Shown piece after piece: positions 23,036 through 34,856 of a stretch of DNA of 64,000 nucleotides. Made by a program: the position numbers and the translations under genes. The notes under the pieces were generated by a model. The model worked only from the letters and a program-made list of their open reading frames with translations. It made no database searches and was not told the DNA's origin. Source of the stretch: Haliotis asinina (lineage: Eukaryota > Mollusca > Gastropoda > Lepetellida > Haliotidae); contig NC_090290.1 in the NCBI RefSeq assembly GCF_037392515.1, positions 35,223,253 to 35,287,252 of the forward strand, written 5' to 3'. The first letter of the stretch is position 1, and each line of letters opens with the position of its first letter.

Positions 23036-23184
23036 GGTGGGGTAGCGTAGTGGTTAAAGCGTCCGTTCGTCACTCCGAAGACTCGGGTTCAATTGTCCAA
23101 ATGCGTTCAGTGTGTGACGCATTTCTAGTGGTCTCTGCCGTGATATTAGTGGAATAAAATAGAGGCGTAAAACTAAACTCACTT
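23036..23184 (+). repeat. R2 tRNA-derived SINE
   Basis: Head ggggtagcgtagtggttaaa with a box B-like cgggttcaattgtcc and the tail ggcgtaaaactaaactcac. It interrupts sequence that is continuous in blocks A and B (between gtaactca and aacagag). Confidence 0.7.
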
Positions 23185-23962
23185 CTTGAATAACGAGTAT
23201 GAAGACTGCGAGTAGGGAGAACAGAGTCCATCGCAGACATGGGGTCTATCAAATGGGCATGCAGCTTGGAATAGATCACCGGCAGTAATGCTGCTCAACA
23301 CGAGGTATCAACGAACGGTATCAACACATTGTATCAACACCCGGTGTCAACGCACGATATCAACACCTCAGTACCAATGAAATGCAGGATCACGAAGGAA
23401 CAATGCATTTTACTTAAGGTCTTTATTTTACGAATTAATAACTATACATACAAACTATAATCAACTATATTTTTCTTGGGAATTTACTGCTATATCGTAC
23501 GAAGTGATATTGAAAATATGTACTTCATAGGTTATGCAATAACCGTTGATCATTATGTTAAAATTGTAAACTATGATTAAAAAGGAGACATGTACAGATA
23601 TTACACTGTCAGATAATTGTCAATCATCACCTTCAACGTATAATCGTTTCTCACATTTCACGATATATAACAGTTCTTTCCTGTGTTCAGGTCTTCTCGT
23701 TGTCCATTCCCACAGAACAGAAACATAGACGTCACTTTCCAATGATATATTTTACATGAAAAAAAGGCTGAGTCATTCAGACGAGACATCTGTTCATGAA
23801 TATCCTCCCTATTTCATTATACCGATGGATCAACAGAAGCCAGCAGATAAGCAGACAGGCAGGCACGAAACACACGTACCAACAGACGTCATAATATCAG
23901 CCCGGTCTCCCTCCCCCAACCCCCGAAACCGACCCTAAACCCCATCCCCACCCTCACAGGCC

Positions 23963-24017
23963 ATTTCTCGACTGGTTTCTTCCGCTTGGCCACCCGTTCT
24001 TCCCCCAGCCTCTTCAA
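23963..24017 (-). pseudogene. STMND1-like exon 2 remnant (copy D')
   Basis: Only the last 18 or so codons of exon 2 survive (ending RKKPVEK), and the stop codon is lost: the sequence reads GAG AAA TGG where intact copies have a TAG stop. The remnant ends at the junction with block D. Confidence 0.7.
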
Positions 24018-24109
24018 CGTCTCGTATATCGCCATACACGTAGGTTAGCGAGCGCAACGGGAGCCGATAACCAGCTTAAGATGATGAACTAACATTCGTT
24101 CATTGTCTG

Positions 24110-24133
24110 TGACGTCATGTATTTATGACGTCA
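24110..24133 (+). promoter_or_regulatory. twin CRE sites upstream of copy D
   Basis: TGACGTCA at 24110-24117 and 24126-24133, with the same 8-bp gap, 61-84 bp before the start codon. Confidence 0.6.
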
Positions 24134-24193
24134 CGTCATTGTCTTGGTCCTTATTACGGAGTCTTGCAGTGTGAAAGACGTATCTGTGCTGCC

Positions 24194-24925
24194 ATGGGAT
24201 GTAAACAGACCAAGGTTACACCTCTCAGGCAAACATCTACCCAAGAGGCTCTGACGGGCAAGATTAACTGTCCTCATGAGATGTACTACGCCAAGTGTCA
24301 GGTGACACGACCAACACACCGCTTGTCAAGTGCGGAGATTCTTCAACAGCTACGAGATGAGGGCTTGGTCCCCGACCGTCAGTCCAGCGGCGGAGTGGCC
24401 TTTTCTATCCCCGGTGTGGAGGGAGTCGTTCCCCGTGGTAAACCACCCCGACGTCTGGAACAAATCCCAGTTCGATGTTTCTACACAGCTGAGAGGAGGA
24501 GACAGAAAGCCGATGAACGCAGATTTGACAGGTAAAACCTACCACGATGGCATAAAACTGATGTCACTCTTTCCCATAAAGTGTCTATGACATCACGTTT
24601 CAAGGATATTCTTTCCCAACATTTAGATTGTAATATATTTACAGGTTAATAGAGAATTGACAACATTTAATGAAAGAGAAATGCATGCTCAATGCAACAC
24701 GATTTGGCTCTGAACACACTTCCTTGTCTTCTCAGATTGGTGGAACAAGTACAAAAGAAACAACTGGACAGAGAAATAAAGCACAAAATCGTCAAGGACG
24801 AGAAGAAGCGTCGCCAGTTCATCAAGAAGATGAAGGCGGAACATCAAATGCAGGTGTGGGAGGAGAAGGTGAAGAGGCTTGAGGAAGAACGGGCGGCGAA
24901 GCGGAAGAAACCAGTCGAGAAATAG
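24194..24925 (+). CDS. STMND1-like protein, copy D (two exons)
   Basis: Exon 1 is 24194-24531 and exon 2 is 24736-24925; the donor is gacag|gtaaaa and the acceptor cttctcag. The 338-bp and 190-bp exons give 175 residues and a TAG stop. Differences from copy A: Leu for Phe in VTPLRQT, His for Pro in RPTHRLSS, Lys for Arg in VQKKQL, and Ile for Leu in KHKIVKDE. All are compatible with the predicted helix. The MGC start, GCCATGG context and twin CRE are kept. It is the only copy on the plus strand, with its promoter facing the truncated copy D'. Confidence 0.72.
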
Positions 24926-25484
24926 ACTTTGGGGTGGCTTGTGGGGGTGGGGTCGGGTGTCGGGCCGGGTTTCGGGTCGGGTTCGAGGTTGAAGGTCGGG
25001 GTTGGGGGAGGGAGACTGGGGTGATATTATGGCGTCTGTTTGTGTATGTGTGTTCGTGCGTTCGTGTCTGCCTGCCTGCCTGCTGGCTTCTGTTGACCCA
25101 TCAGTATGATGAATATTTCTGAACAGCTGTCTCTTTCGAATGGCTAGGTCTTTTTAGATGTAAAATATATCATTGGAAAGTGACGTCCATCTTTCCGTTA
25201 AGGACTGGACAACGAGAAGACCTGACCACAGGAAAACTGTTATATTTCGTGAAATGTTCGTAACTATTATACGTTGTTGTTAATGTTTGCCGAGTATCAT
25301 TTAATGTTTACACATGTAATCTTTCAAATGGCTTACAATTTTACCATATTGATCAACGCTTTCACAACCTATGCAATATATATTTTCAGTATCACTTTGT
25401 ACTTTATAATACTTTTTTTATATAGTAAATTCCCACGAAAAATATAGTTTATTATTGTTTGTATGTATAATTATTGATTTGTGA

Positions 25485-25490
25485 AATAAA
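25485..25490 (+). terminator. polyadenylation signal of STMND1-like copy D
   Basis: AATAAA 560 bp after the stop, in the same gtgaaataaagaatt context as copies A and B. Confidence 0.6.
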
Positions 25491-25568
25491 GAATTTAAGT
25501 AAAATACATTGTTCCTACGTGTTTCTGCATGTCAGTGGTACTGATGTGTCGATGCCGTGCGTTGATAC

Positions 25569-26400
25569 ACAGGCAAGCTGTAACACAAATGGATTGCTCA
25601 CCACAGAGAAAATGACCGGTCTTCTTACAAGTGAGCGAAGCGAGCAAAGGTTGGCAACGTGCTTCCCTCGCTTCGGTTCGAAAAATATTTTTCATGTCAA
25701 AATAAAACATCGCCACCATCAAAAGTATATACCCATTTCTTCACTGGGTTGTGCTCTCACATTTCCAACACCACTTGAACAATTAATAACGTGAAATATG
25801 TTTTGTTCAACATTTCAAGAGCAACTCGTGGTATATCAGACCGTTCTTCGCCTCCATTACCCCTTCCAGCTTCCGTTTCAGCGGAGCGAAGGAACAGGAG
25901 GGTATTATTCCATATGGAATACTTACAGTTACCGCCTCTAGTTCATTCTCCAGCAGTGCTTTTATGTAGAATCAATGTTAAGAAAATTCTAGCAATAACG
26001 TCCAAAAGGTTCATGATAAACTTAGGCAAAATGGTATTTCTTTTCAATTTCTGCTTATTCTTGATCCGTCACTCCGTTCAACCGGAAGCTGGCAGGGGTA
26101 ATGGAGGCGAAGAACGATCTGAATACCACGCGTGGCGCTTAAAATGTTGCATAAAACATATTTCAAGTGAATAATTATTACACTTAGGGTAGAAAATCTG
26201 AGAGCACAACCAAGTGAAGAAATGGGAGTGTACCTTTGATGGTGGCGACATTTCATTTTGATATGAAAAATATTTTTCGATCCGAAGTAATGGAAGCACA
26301 TTGCCAACGTTTTTTAACCTTTGCTGGCTTCGCTCGCATATAAGAAGACTTGTCATATTCTCTGTGCTGCGCAGACCCACTTGCGCTACAGTTTGCCTGT
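25569..26400. mobile_element. fold-back element (832 bp, long terminal inverted repeats)
   Basis: The ends read ACAGGCAA inwards, and the arms (about 25569-25890 and 26075-26400) are reverse complements over more than 300 bp with moderate divergence. Shared stretches include ccaccatcaaaggt-type and gttcttcgcctccattaccc. Both sides carry gttgatac (25561-25568 and 26402-26409), compatible with an 8-bp target duplication, but the host sequence already repeats gttgatac. No transposase. An 8-bp duplication would suggest a hAT-type non-autonomous element (inference). Confidence 0.7.
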
Positions 26401-26567
26401 GGTTGATACCGGGTGTTGATACAGTGTTGATACCGTTCGTTGACTCCTCGTGTTGAGGAGCATTATTGCTGGTGATCTATTCCAAGCCGAATGCCCATTT
26501 AATATACCCCATATGTCTCCGATGTATTGCTGTTCTCCCTACTCGCAGTGTTCATACCCATTATTCA

Positions 26568-26690
26568 AGGAGTGAGTTTAGTTTTACGCCGCCTTCCCCC
26601 ACTAATATCAAGTCGTGGACCACTAGAAATGCGGGCATCACACACTCAACGCATTTGGGGAATCAAACCAGGGTCTTCATCATAATATTT
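26568..26690 (-). repeat. R2 SINE, reverse copy in block D
   Basis: Starts ggagtgagtttagttttacgc and contains cacactcaacgcatttgg. Its position and internal variants match the R2 copy in D' (23036-23184), so one insertion was duplicated. Confidence 0.65.
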
Positions 26691-27180
26691 TATTTTAGCT
26701 CTGATATCTCTGACGAGATACACAAAAATTATCTTAAAACATATTTCAACCTGGAAGTTCATCGAAAGTCTTCTTGTAGAGGTAACGGAAAAGGGCGAGT
26801 GATGTCGAATGCACAATGTCCCTATTCAGACATATCAGTGATTTAGAATTGAGATCGCCAGAAGCAGTTGGTGAGTTCTTCAATGCCATCTCACTGACTA
26901 ATGCTTATATGTTTGTGACGGGTTTGTACCGTTTTTAATCTACTCCAAAAAAATCTGTTTCAGATTTGCAAAAGTGCTAACCAAGCAGTTAAAGTTCCAG
27001 TACAAAAAATGTTAAAGACAGATAGTGTGTAATGACAGTAACGAAGCTGCAATGCAAGAACTACCAATTTGACAATTTCGAACTGGTTTACATTTAATGA
27101 AACAGCACAACGGAGCAAATCGTGGTTCGGTTGAGAATATCCTGATGGATGGATGAATCAGTGAAAGAGAATGAGAGTTA
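26691..27180. other. spacer
   Basis: Nothing recognisable. Confidence 0.4.
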
Positions 27181-28060
27181 CTACCACCACCACCGACACT
27201 TTACGAGACCCTACCAGAAAAGTTATACACACCATTACGAGGATCCGAGCACCACCATGACAGATTCTACCACAACTACTATTACCACAACTACATAGGA
27301 CACAACCACTACAGCTACATAGGACTCCACACCACCACTACAAGATCCAACACAACATCGAACATCATGGAGACACTACCATCACATCAACCAATACACC
27401 ACCACTTCCCCTACAACACGGAACACCACTACCGCATGAAAGACCACCACCTGTACATGGCACGCCATCACCACACCCACCAATACGTCGTATATGGGAT
27501 AACGTTATCACTACAATGGACACCACAACCACATCCGCAATATGGGTCAGCACCACCACTACATTGGGCACTGCCACATCCACCACTACATGGTAGACCA
27601 CAACCACATCCACTACCACCTCCACTACTGACACTAGATGGGACACCACTTCTAGAGACAGTACATAGGACACAACCACTATCGATACAATATGGAACAC
27701 CATCACATCTACCACTAGATGGGACACCGCTTCTAGAGACAGTACATAGGACACAACCACTATCGATACAATATGGAACACCATCACATCTACCACTAGA
27801 TGGGACACCGCTTCTAGAGACAGTACATAGGACACAACCACTATCGATACAATATGGAACACCATCACATCTACCACTAGATAGGACACCACAACCGCAC
27901 CCACCACGAAATTGGACACTACTACCACATGCTCCAGTACATGGTACAACGTTACCACTACAGGGGACACTCCATGACCAGACATCACACCAGCCCTTCA
28001 TCCACCACAACATGGGACACCACCACAACCACCACTATATGGGACTGTGGAGATCTGGTG
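27181..28060. repeat. low-complexity ACCAC-rich tract with an 81-bp minisatellite
   Basis: The whole tract is a degenerate array of accaccac and acaac words. Within it an 81-bp unit starting at ctagatgggacacc (27634) repeats three times, to about 27880. The period is a multiple of three and stop-poor, so frames on both strands stay open for up to 242 codons. These are products of composition, not evidence of a gene. Confidence 0.8.
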
Positions 28061-30598
28061 TCTGCACTCTGTGTCTTGTCGTTCAGCTTGAATAGACAGA
28101 CTTGATGGTCCAGAGAAAGCTGTTATTGCAGGCAGCGTAGACATCACGGTATTGCAAGCATGGACGTAGTACATGACCAGTAACGTTGAAGGTTGGTTTT
28201 GAAAGAAATGGCTTGTTTGCTTGTGGTTTTTGTTCGTTTGTCTTATACAACTTCCATGCGTGTGTCTGGCTGAGACTGTGCAATAGATCAAAGGGAAATA
28301 TAACTTGTGCAACGAACGTCTTTGACATTGAAGCCACAGTTGAAAGTTTGTTCTGTCCGTACACTGTGTGTTCGTATATGCATTGTATTGGCTCTTGTGG
28401 GACAATAAGGTTTACCTCTTCTTGCTTACTTTATATTTGTTAGGTGTTTCTTTACGTAGGGAAACCGATACAGGAAGTCGAAGAACTATGCACCAGATGT
28501 GTCTGCAGTGTTCCTATCTAAAACAATGTGTTTAGGGGAATATATCATAGGCTTTACTTTTACCACGAGTTTTGAAGGGGTATCCAGTTTGGCGTATGAA
28601 TGCTGTTCTGAGACACCTCGTTCAACTAACGATGCACATACTTTTACTAAAACCAAATAGCAGCTGTCAGCCATAGCCCGGATACCGTTGCAGTACTTTT
28701 GTTTTAAAAAGCTGATAGAGGGAGTCGCGATGGGTGCCCTATCCCTACCGGTCTACACAACAAGACGAATGGAAACTGAATGAAGATTCCACAATCACCT
28801 GACATCATAGACGATCAATCTTAAGACAGAGTGACCATGCCAAATGAATTGCTTACGGGGTGTAGAACATATATCCAGTTTTGTTGCGACAGAAATTCGT
28901 TTTATCCTCCACAGTTTGAATCTTTTACATGAAAGCGTTCCCGTTTAATATTCAAACAAAGCCAAACAGTCATATACTGATTAATCAGACATTGTTAATA
29001 ATGATTAATACTTACAAAGTCGATGTACATTTACGTGTGTTGGACCCTTAAACCCCGAAACGTCTTAAGTTTAAGGGCCACACATACGTAAAATCTCTTT
29101 TCAGCTTCATTAGACATTGTGGTTGTGAAAGTATGAGCTGTTACAAGACTATGGCCATCCGGGACTTTGGTTTAGTTTGGTTTGGGATAATTTCATGCGA
29201 CTTGGTTACAGGTATGTAGTCCTTTGTGGAGAGTTTGCTTAGCTGAAGATCGGCTTTCAGATAAGGGTGGATTTGTGGAGTGATTCGTCTTTGTCGTCGT
29301 CTATGAGTTGACTGTCTGTGCCCGGCTAGCTGAGACTGGCTGAGACTGGCGGCATGGTAGACTTAGAGGGCCGATGGCGATTAAGTGCAACGTGCGGTGT
29401 TAACCCTGTGCATTAAAATCGCCGAGTCTGTTGATATAACCATTCTGTTGCTTAAACTACAAAATGATGAGAAGACATTTGGAAACCGATTCAGCAAAAC
29501 GATGCATCGCATATGAATGTGTTGTTGTCTGTGCATAATTGTAAGAATACAACTGTTATAGAGTGTTTTGTCAGTGTTCGATGTTTGGGTCTGGTCTCGG
29601 ATGCTCTAAGGATAACAATGGACGTTTGTTTAGGTCTTCTGGCCTTTTTGGATCGTTCTGTTGGACAGACGACGATATTGTATTTTAAACATTTTGTCGT
29701 CGGCAACCATCACCCATCATTTTGGGATTCAGCATGGATTGGTGTTGCCGTGTTTGATATATGTGTCCTAATCTATTCGCTTATACACGAATAATTACGC
29801 CCTGGAAAGTCTGTGTACGATTTCATTTTGCCGTACCAGAGCAAACTGAAAGTTACCTGTGCGGCTGGTGGTAATTATTCCATTCAGAAGAACGACATAC
29901 TGACCAATAATGCTCATGTCAAACCTTTGCACTAATCGTTTTCAGATAATCGGGATTCCCATTGCAGCCTGTCTGTGAAAGCAAAGTGGGGAAGATGCTT
30001 TCAACATAGGTCAAGTGATGAGCTGACAGATCTTCCACACAAGCAACACATTCACCCAAGGCACACATTCACGTTCTTTCACGTTCAGTTCTGTTCCATT
30101 CCATGGTTGGACCTCTTCTGTGGATTGCCGACTGAGCCATATTTCATTCTTTACCATTTCTACCGCTAATCACTTGCTCTTATTGCACTTGCTTGGGTCG
30201 TAAATTGCCAGGTTGTTCTTGAAAAATGGCATGATTGTCTCCTTCGTCATGTGGGTGGTGTCTACAACATTTCTGAGTCCTCTTCATCGTCCACGCCCTC
30301 TTGTTCCTCGTCCTTTTCTTCCCTCTCCCCTCTTCTTCCTCTAATTGCTTTCTTCCTCCATTTTCCTCGTCTGGACTATTTTCATCCCGCCTTGTAGGTG
30401 GAATATTGCTGAATGCGGCGTGAAACTAACTAACTCTCTCACCCTATCTTCATCATCTGTTCCAAGGACATTACGTACATCCTGCTGTTTCTGTCACTAC
30501 CCTCTTCTTCCTACCCACGTGCACTATCTCAAATACTTCCATAAGACTCCAGGCCAGTCACATGATTCTTACTTTCCGAATGCTCATTACACCTAACC
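28061..30598. other. spacer
   Basis: No gene that I can support. The longest open frame (29513-29794, 93 codons) has hydrophobic stretches but no recognised motif. A fragment near 30405-30440 (ggaatattgctgaatgcggcg) is an R1 tail. Confidence 0.4.
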
Positions 30599-30634
30599 AT
30601 ATGATGATGATGATGATGATGATCATCATCATCA
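30599..30634. repeat. (ATG)n/(ATC)n microsatellite, palindromic
   Basis: Seven ATG units run into four ATC units, making a self-complementary run. Confidence 0.9.
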
Positions 30635-32076
30635 AAACCAGAACTGTCCAAAGCCGAAGGAACGGAGTCACTTTCAACAATCACTTATAGAACCTGAACA
30701 AGTGTGTATAGCACTTGATTTCTTGTCGTCTTGGTGTCAAACTGTTACAAATATAATACAGATTAAAATTGAAATCAAATCTGTTGTTGTCTATAAATGT
30801 ACTGGTAGGATGCAATATACTTGACCAAGAAGAAACCTGAAGTATAGCATGTGACAGTACCTGAAAACCTTACACGCGTTTGACAGTCTTTGCTAGGGTT
30901 CGCGTGGATCCAAAATAACTTTTCAAGTTAATAAAGTTAATATTTTTGGAAGAGAGGTCAACACAACGATACCTTGTGCATGTTATGGCAATGCGATTAA
31001 TGACAAGTAGCTAATATATTAACCAAATATGATAATTCATTTAGATAATAGGGAATACTTACGGCTGGGGTCCCCATTGACCCCAAATGTACTGTTTTAC
31101 ATTGCCTACATAATGTAAAAACCTTGATTGTGTTCCTAGATGGTAAGCAAACCATACATTAGTTATATTACATATGTGTGTCATTTATATCCACTCATGA
31201 TATCGAAATCCTTTCAAAAAGGATTGCTAGCGTTGGGAAACAAATTATTTCTTTTGAGAATGTTTATTTTTGTTGTAGTTAATGTTGGCCAGTGCTGTAA
31301 ACTCACCAAACTTTAAGCCAGACAACCGGTCTGGTAACTCTCAAGTTACAAGGCTCAAGTCGGGAGTGAACTGAGATTAGCCATTTCGGGAAGTTTAAAC
31401 TGACTGTCTGCATATATCATGCGGGATGTGTGATTTACAGTTGATGGAGTTATGTGTTATTATTCTAAGGAATGAGTTGGACAGGAATAAACATATAACC
31501 AATTGAAGTAAGATTCGTAACCCTATACAACCATATTTGTTTTTCACATTTGTACATGTGAATACACTGTCATTATTAAGACTAATTTTACATTGCTGTG
31601 TGATCTCTCCACTCGTAACAATGTTTATTTCCTCCTGACAGGCTCCCTCACCTCCCACTCCCCAGCAAGAAATGCTTGTCGTGCAAGCTGACTTGTACCG
31701 GATCGGAGTTATCAGGCTTTGTGACTTGACTGAACGTGTGTCAGGTATTCTCAGGCACAGACTCGATTACCTCTACATGGTAGACGTCATAGTGTTGAAA
31801 GGCTGGAGGGTATGACTTGGTGGATGAAACAAATGAAACGCCTTATTGTTGCTTAAATACAACTCCGTCTTGGTATATACGGCCACATAAAAACATATTC
31901 TTGTTTCTCATCGCTTGGTTTTTGAAAAAAATAGGTCGGGAGGGCGGATTTTATTTTTAACATTTTATTTTTAACATTGTATTTCTTTTAACGTCCCCAA
32001 ACTCTTGTTTTCTGTGGACATTAAGGACATATTAAGGACATAAATCCCGTATTTATTTTAATTATTCTATGCCAAT

Positions 32077-32080
<4 letters not shown>
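30635..32080. other. spacer
   Basis: AT-rich sequence. I see no gene or repeat family here. Confidence 0.4.

Positions 32081-32135
<55 letters not shown>
32081..32135. repeat. (CT)n-(TA)n microsatellite
   Basis: About 17 CT units followed by about 10 TA units. The Tc1-type element has inserted at a TA in this run, and a further TA run follows its right end at 33758. Confidence 0.95.
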
Positions 32136-33757
32136 CATATGGAAATTAATTAAGCAACACCAAATTCAAAGACACATAAAAACTTAACAAAGTTTAACGA
32201 AGTAATTTTGATGATTGATTATTCAATTTTGATGTATTGACATACAGCATGAGCTTTTCATGGGTTGATATGACGCGCGTGAAGCTTGCACAGCGCACGT
32301 GCATTGCTTTAACCTCAACTTTCGAAAAATGCACTTTTTCCCTGGGGTGTTTACAAGCGCAGGTAGTCGATTGCATTCGGTTTTTCATTCATTTCAATGT
32401 CATGGCACGTAGGAAATTATCAGAGGCCACTCGTTGGCAAATAATCGGCATGAGGAATGCTGGTATGTCTCTAAGACAAATCGGGACTCAAATCGGACGA
32501 CATCATTCCATAATTTCAAAACTTTTGAAAAAATACCGGGCCACTAATGAAGTTAAAGACCTGCCTAGACCAGGAAGACCCAGGAAGACCCAGGAAGACC
32601 ACAGTCCGGGAGGACAGAGCTTTACTGAGACTTGTACGGCGCAGGTCCTTCGACTCGAGCTCTCGGTTGAGACAGGAGTGGCTTCCAGGGAGACCCATCT
32701 CGAACAGGACTGTTCGGAATCGTCTGAAAGCTGCAGGATACCGGGCAAGGAGGCCAATCAAGCGACCCAGACTGTCTCCAGCCCATGAGGCAGCCCGACT
32801 GGCCTGGTGTAATGACCGTTTGCACTGGAACATTGCCTCTTGGAGGAAGGTCCATTTCTCAGATGAGAGCCGGTTCTTGCTGCACATGGTGGACGGTCGT
32901 ACTCGGGTCTGGAGGCAGAGGAACACAGCAATGGCTCCACGGAACATCCAGGAGACTGTGGCCTTTGGGGGAGGTTCCGTTATGGTATGGGGGTGCATTT
33001 CCATGAACTGCAAGTTGGATATCATTACCATCCGTGGCAACCTTAACGGTGTTCGTTACCAACAGGAGGTTCTTGACAGGGCTGTGGTACCTCATTTTGA
33101 GAACCATCCTCTGGCAACGAGACCCATATTTATGGACGACAATGCTAGACCTCACAGGGCGCATGCTGTAAATGATTTTTTGCGGCAAAATGCAATTGAC
33201 AGAATTCCATGGCCTGCCATGAGCCCTGACCTCAACCCCATTGAACATTTGTGGGACTTTATTGGCCGTCGTGTGAGGCAGAGAGACCCACCAGTCCATA
33301 ATCTCAACGAATTGACGGCTGCCCTGCATGAGGAGTGGAACAGGATCCCCCAGAATCAGATCCGGAGACTCATCCAAGGAATGAGGAGGCGTCTGGAATC
33401 GGTGGTGCGTGCGCAGGGAGGACACACTAGATATTGATGAAAGTCGGTGTGCAGACTCTCAGATGACTGTTCTTTCTTTCCATGTGACATTTGTGTTAAT
33501 ACACCTGACAACAACGTCTGTGGATGAATAGTAAATTGTGTCCATTTTTTCATGAATTTAAGACAGTTTTAAGAATTTGGATTTCGTTGCAATAAAGCAA
33601 AGTCTTGATACTTTTTCCCTTTAAGTTGTTTGTCAGAGATCGTCTGTTGAATAAAAAAGTGTCAAACTATATCAACCCGGCATATTTTGATTGTCAGAAC
33701 ACTTCAAAGTTGCTCCAATAGAAAAAATTGGGGTGTTGCTTGATTAATTTCCAGGTG
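32136..33757 (+). mobile_element. Tc1-type DNA transposon (1.62 kb) with terminal inverted repeats
   Basis: The ends are imperfect inverted repeats of about 26 bp (landmark tggaaattaat and aagcaacacc), flanked by TA on both sides (32134-32135 and 33758-33759), the standard Tc1/mariner target duplication. One transposase gene lies inside on plus. Intact ends and a nearly full transposase suggest recent activity of the family. Confidence 0.85.
32402..33437 (+). pseudogene. Tc1-type DD34E transposase, frameshifted
   Basis: The start MARRKLSEATRW leads into a helix-turn-helix (MSLRQIGTQIGRHHSIISKL) and a GRPR-type AT-hook (RPGRPRK). The frame then breaks: the 10-bp unit ccaggaagac is present three times near 32571-32600, where two copies would keep the frame, so the remainder is read in the +1 frame from about 32600. 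The DDE domain is intact: SDESRF, FMDDNARPH and LNPIEHLWD supply the three acidic residues, with 34 residues between the second Asp and the Glu (DD34E). It ends at GGHTRY, the usual Tc1 C terminus. Transposases of this family cut and paste at TA sites. Only one frame break is visible. Confidence 0.85.
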
Positions 33758-34504
33758 TATATATATATATATATGCCTGTGTATTTTTAATACATATAAA
33801 CAGCCTGAACCGACACCCTAAACCTGGTACTAATCAGTATGTACGTGTCCCCTTTGAAGCCCGGGCCATTCACAGCACAACTTTAAAATTTACCTTTTTT
33901 TTAGTTTTGAAACCTATAGCCATAGAGATCGTCGGTAATGTTTCTGACAGTTGTGTGAGAATGTGCAACAACATGACCTCGGCTGTAGATACGAATTAAA
34001 AGCTTTGACAATTGCCTTTTTAGCCACGCCAGAACCCCATGGATTGTTGATGATATAAGGACTTATTTGAGTGGCAAATAAGTTGTTTTGTTAATGATTA
34101 TGATAGAATTGGAAATTATACTCAGTCATATTTAAGCTAATCCAAAAACAAACTTTATTTTTCAATATTGTGTTTTTCAATCTATATATGTTTTTCATAT
34201 AAATCAGAGTGTATGTATATTTACCGCAAGTACAGAGTTTATACAAGGACCTATATACCTGTTAAGCATGTTACAGCTAGATGTTTGAGCGGTGCCCCGT
34301 TGTTAAATTAGCCATTGTACTTATACCGGTTCAAATAACAACAATGGTGACTCAAATAACAACAATCACAATGAGCTTTGATGTATCTCTTAATCTTTAT
34401 TTGGCCGTTCAAGATCATTCATGGGCTACGGACCTCAGCTGTTCCCTGGCAGCGCGATAACAACTGAGCTGGATTTCCCAAGCAAGGGAACCTGTCAACA
34501 TCCC
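33758..34504. other. spacer upstream of PDIA4
   Basis: A short (TA)n run (33758-33774), then AT-rich sequence without recognised features. Confidence 0.4.
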
Positions 34505-34747
34505 ATTGGATGCTATTTATAGATCGTATAACTACGCCGAAATTGAACTTTTGTTAAATTACATACGATATACATTTTTTTTAAAGCTTTGACAATAGAT
34601 ATGACATTTTCTTACCAAAGTATGTTATTCAAATTTGTTTTGTCGTAATTACCAGGACTTGTCGTGATTTTAATGGCGAACTATTTTCGGAGTAGTACTT
34701 CCGGGTCATAGAGGACTGCCACCGGCACACATGTCAAATTTGCAAAC
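34505..34747 (+). promoter_or_regulatory. presumed promoter and 5'UTR of PDIA4
   Basis: An inverted CCAAT box (attgg, 34505-34509) and a TATA-like tatttatag just after it lie about 240 bp before the start codon. A complete ER-stress element (CCAAT, 9 bp, CCACG) was not found, so stress control is expected from the family but not shown. Confidence 0.25.
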
Positions 34748-34856
34748 ATGGCAAAGATGGAGAAGTTGGCTCTTGTGTTCTTGCTGCTTTTGGGAACGTC
34801 TGCACTGTTTGTAAAGTGCGATGACTTGGATGAAGACGAAGCCACTAAAGAACCAG
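34748..34856 (+). CDS. PDIA4: PDIA4 exon 1: signal peptide
   Basis: Encodes [20 protein letters not shown], a typical hydrophobic signal sequence, then the start of the acidic linker ([12 protein letters not shown]). Ends in phase 1. Confidence 0.9.

Larger units (their letters stand above)
21673..24018. repeat. segmental duplication block D' (truncated)
   Basis: Matches block C on its left and the 3' flank plus 3'UTR of the STMND1-like gene on its right. It ends abruptly inside exon 2, where it meets block D in opposite orientation. It carries the R2 SINE (23036-23184) that block D also has. Confidence 0.75.
24019..26690. repeat. segmental duplication block D (inverted)
   Basis: Reverse orientation relative to A, B, C and D'. 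It contains the promoter side, the intact plus-strand gene, its 3'UTR, and the flank with the shared R2 SINE (26568-26690). The flank is split by a fold-back element at 25569-26400. Confidence 0.75.

Noticed and set aside
25791-26380. Several open frames of 87-127 codons
   Set aside because: They fall inside the arms of the fold-back element and mirror each other on the two strands.
29513-29794. 93-codon frame with hydrophobic segments, possible membrane protein
   Set aside because: Equally open on the opposite strand, no known motif, and no neighbouring exon that would extend it.
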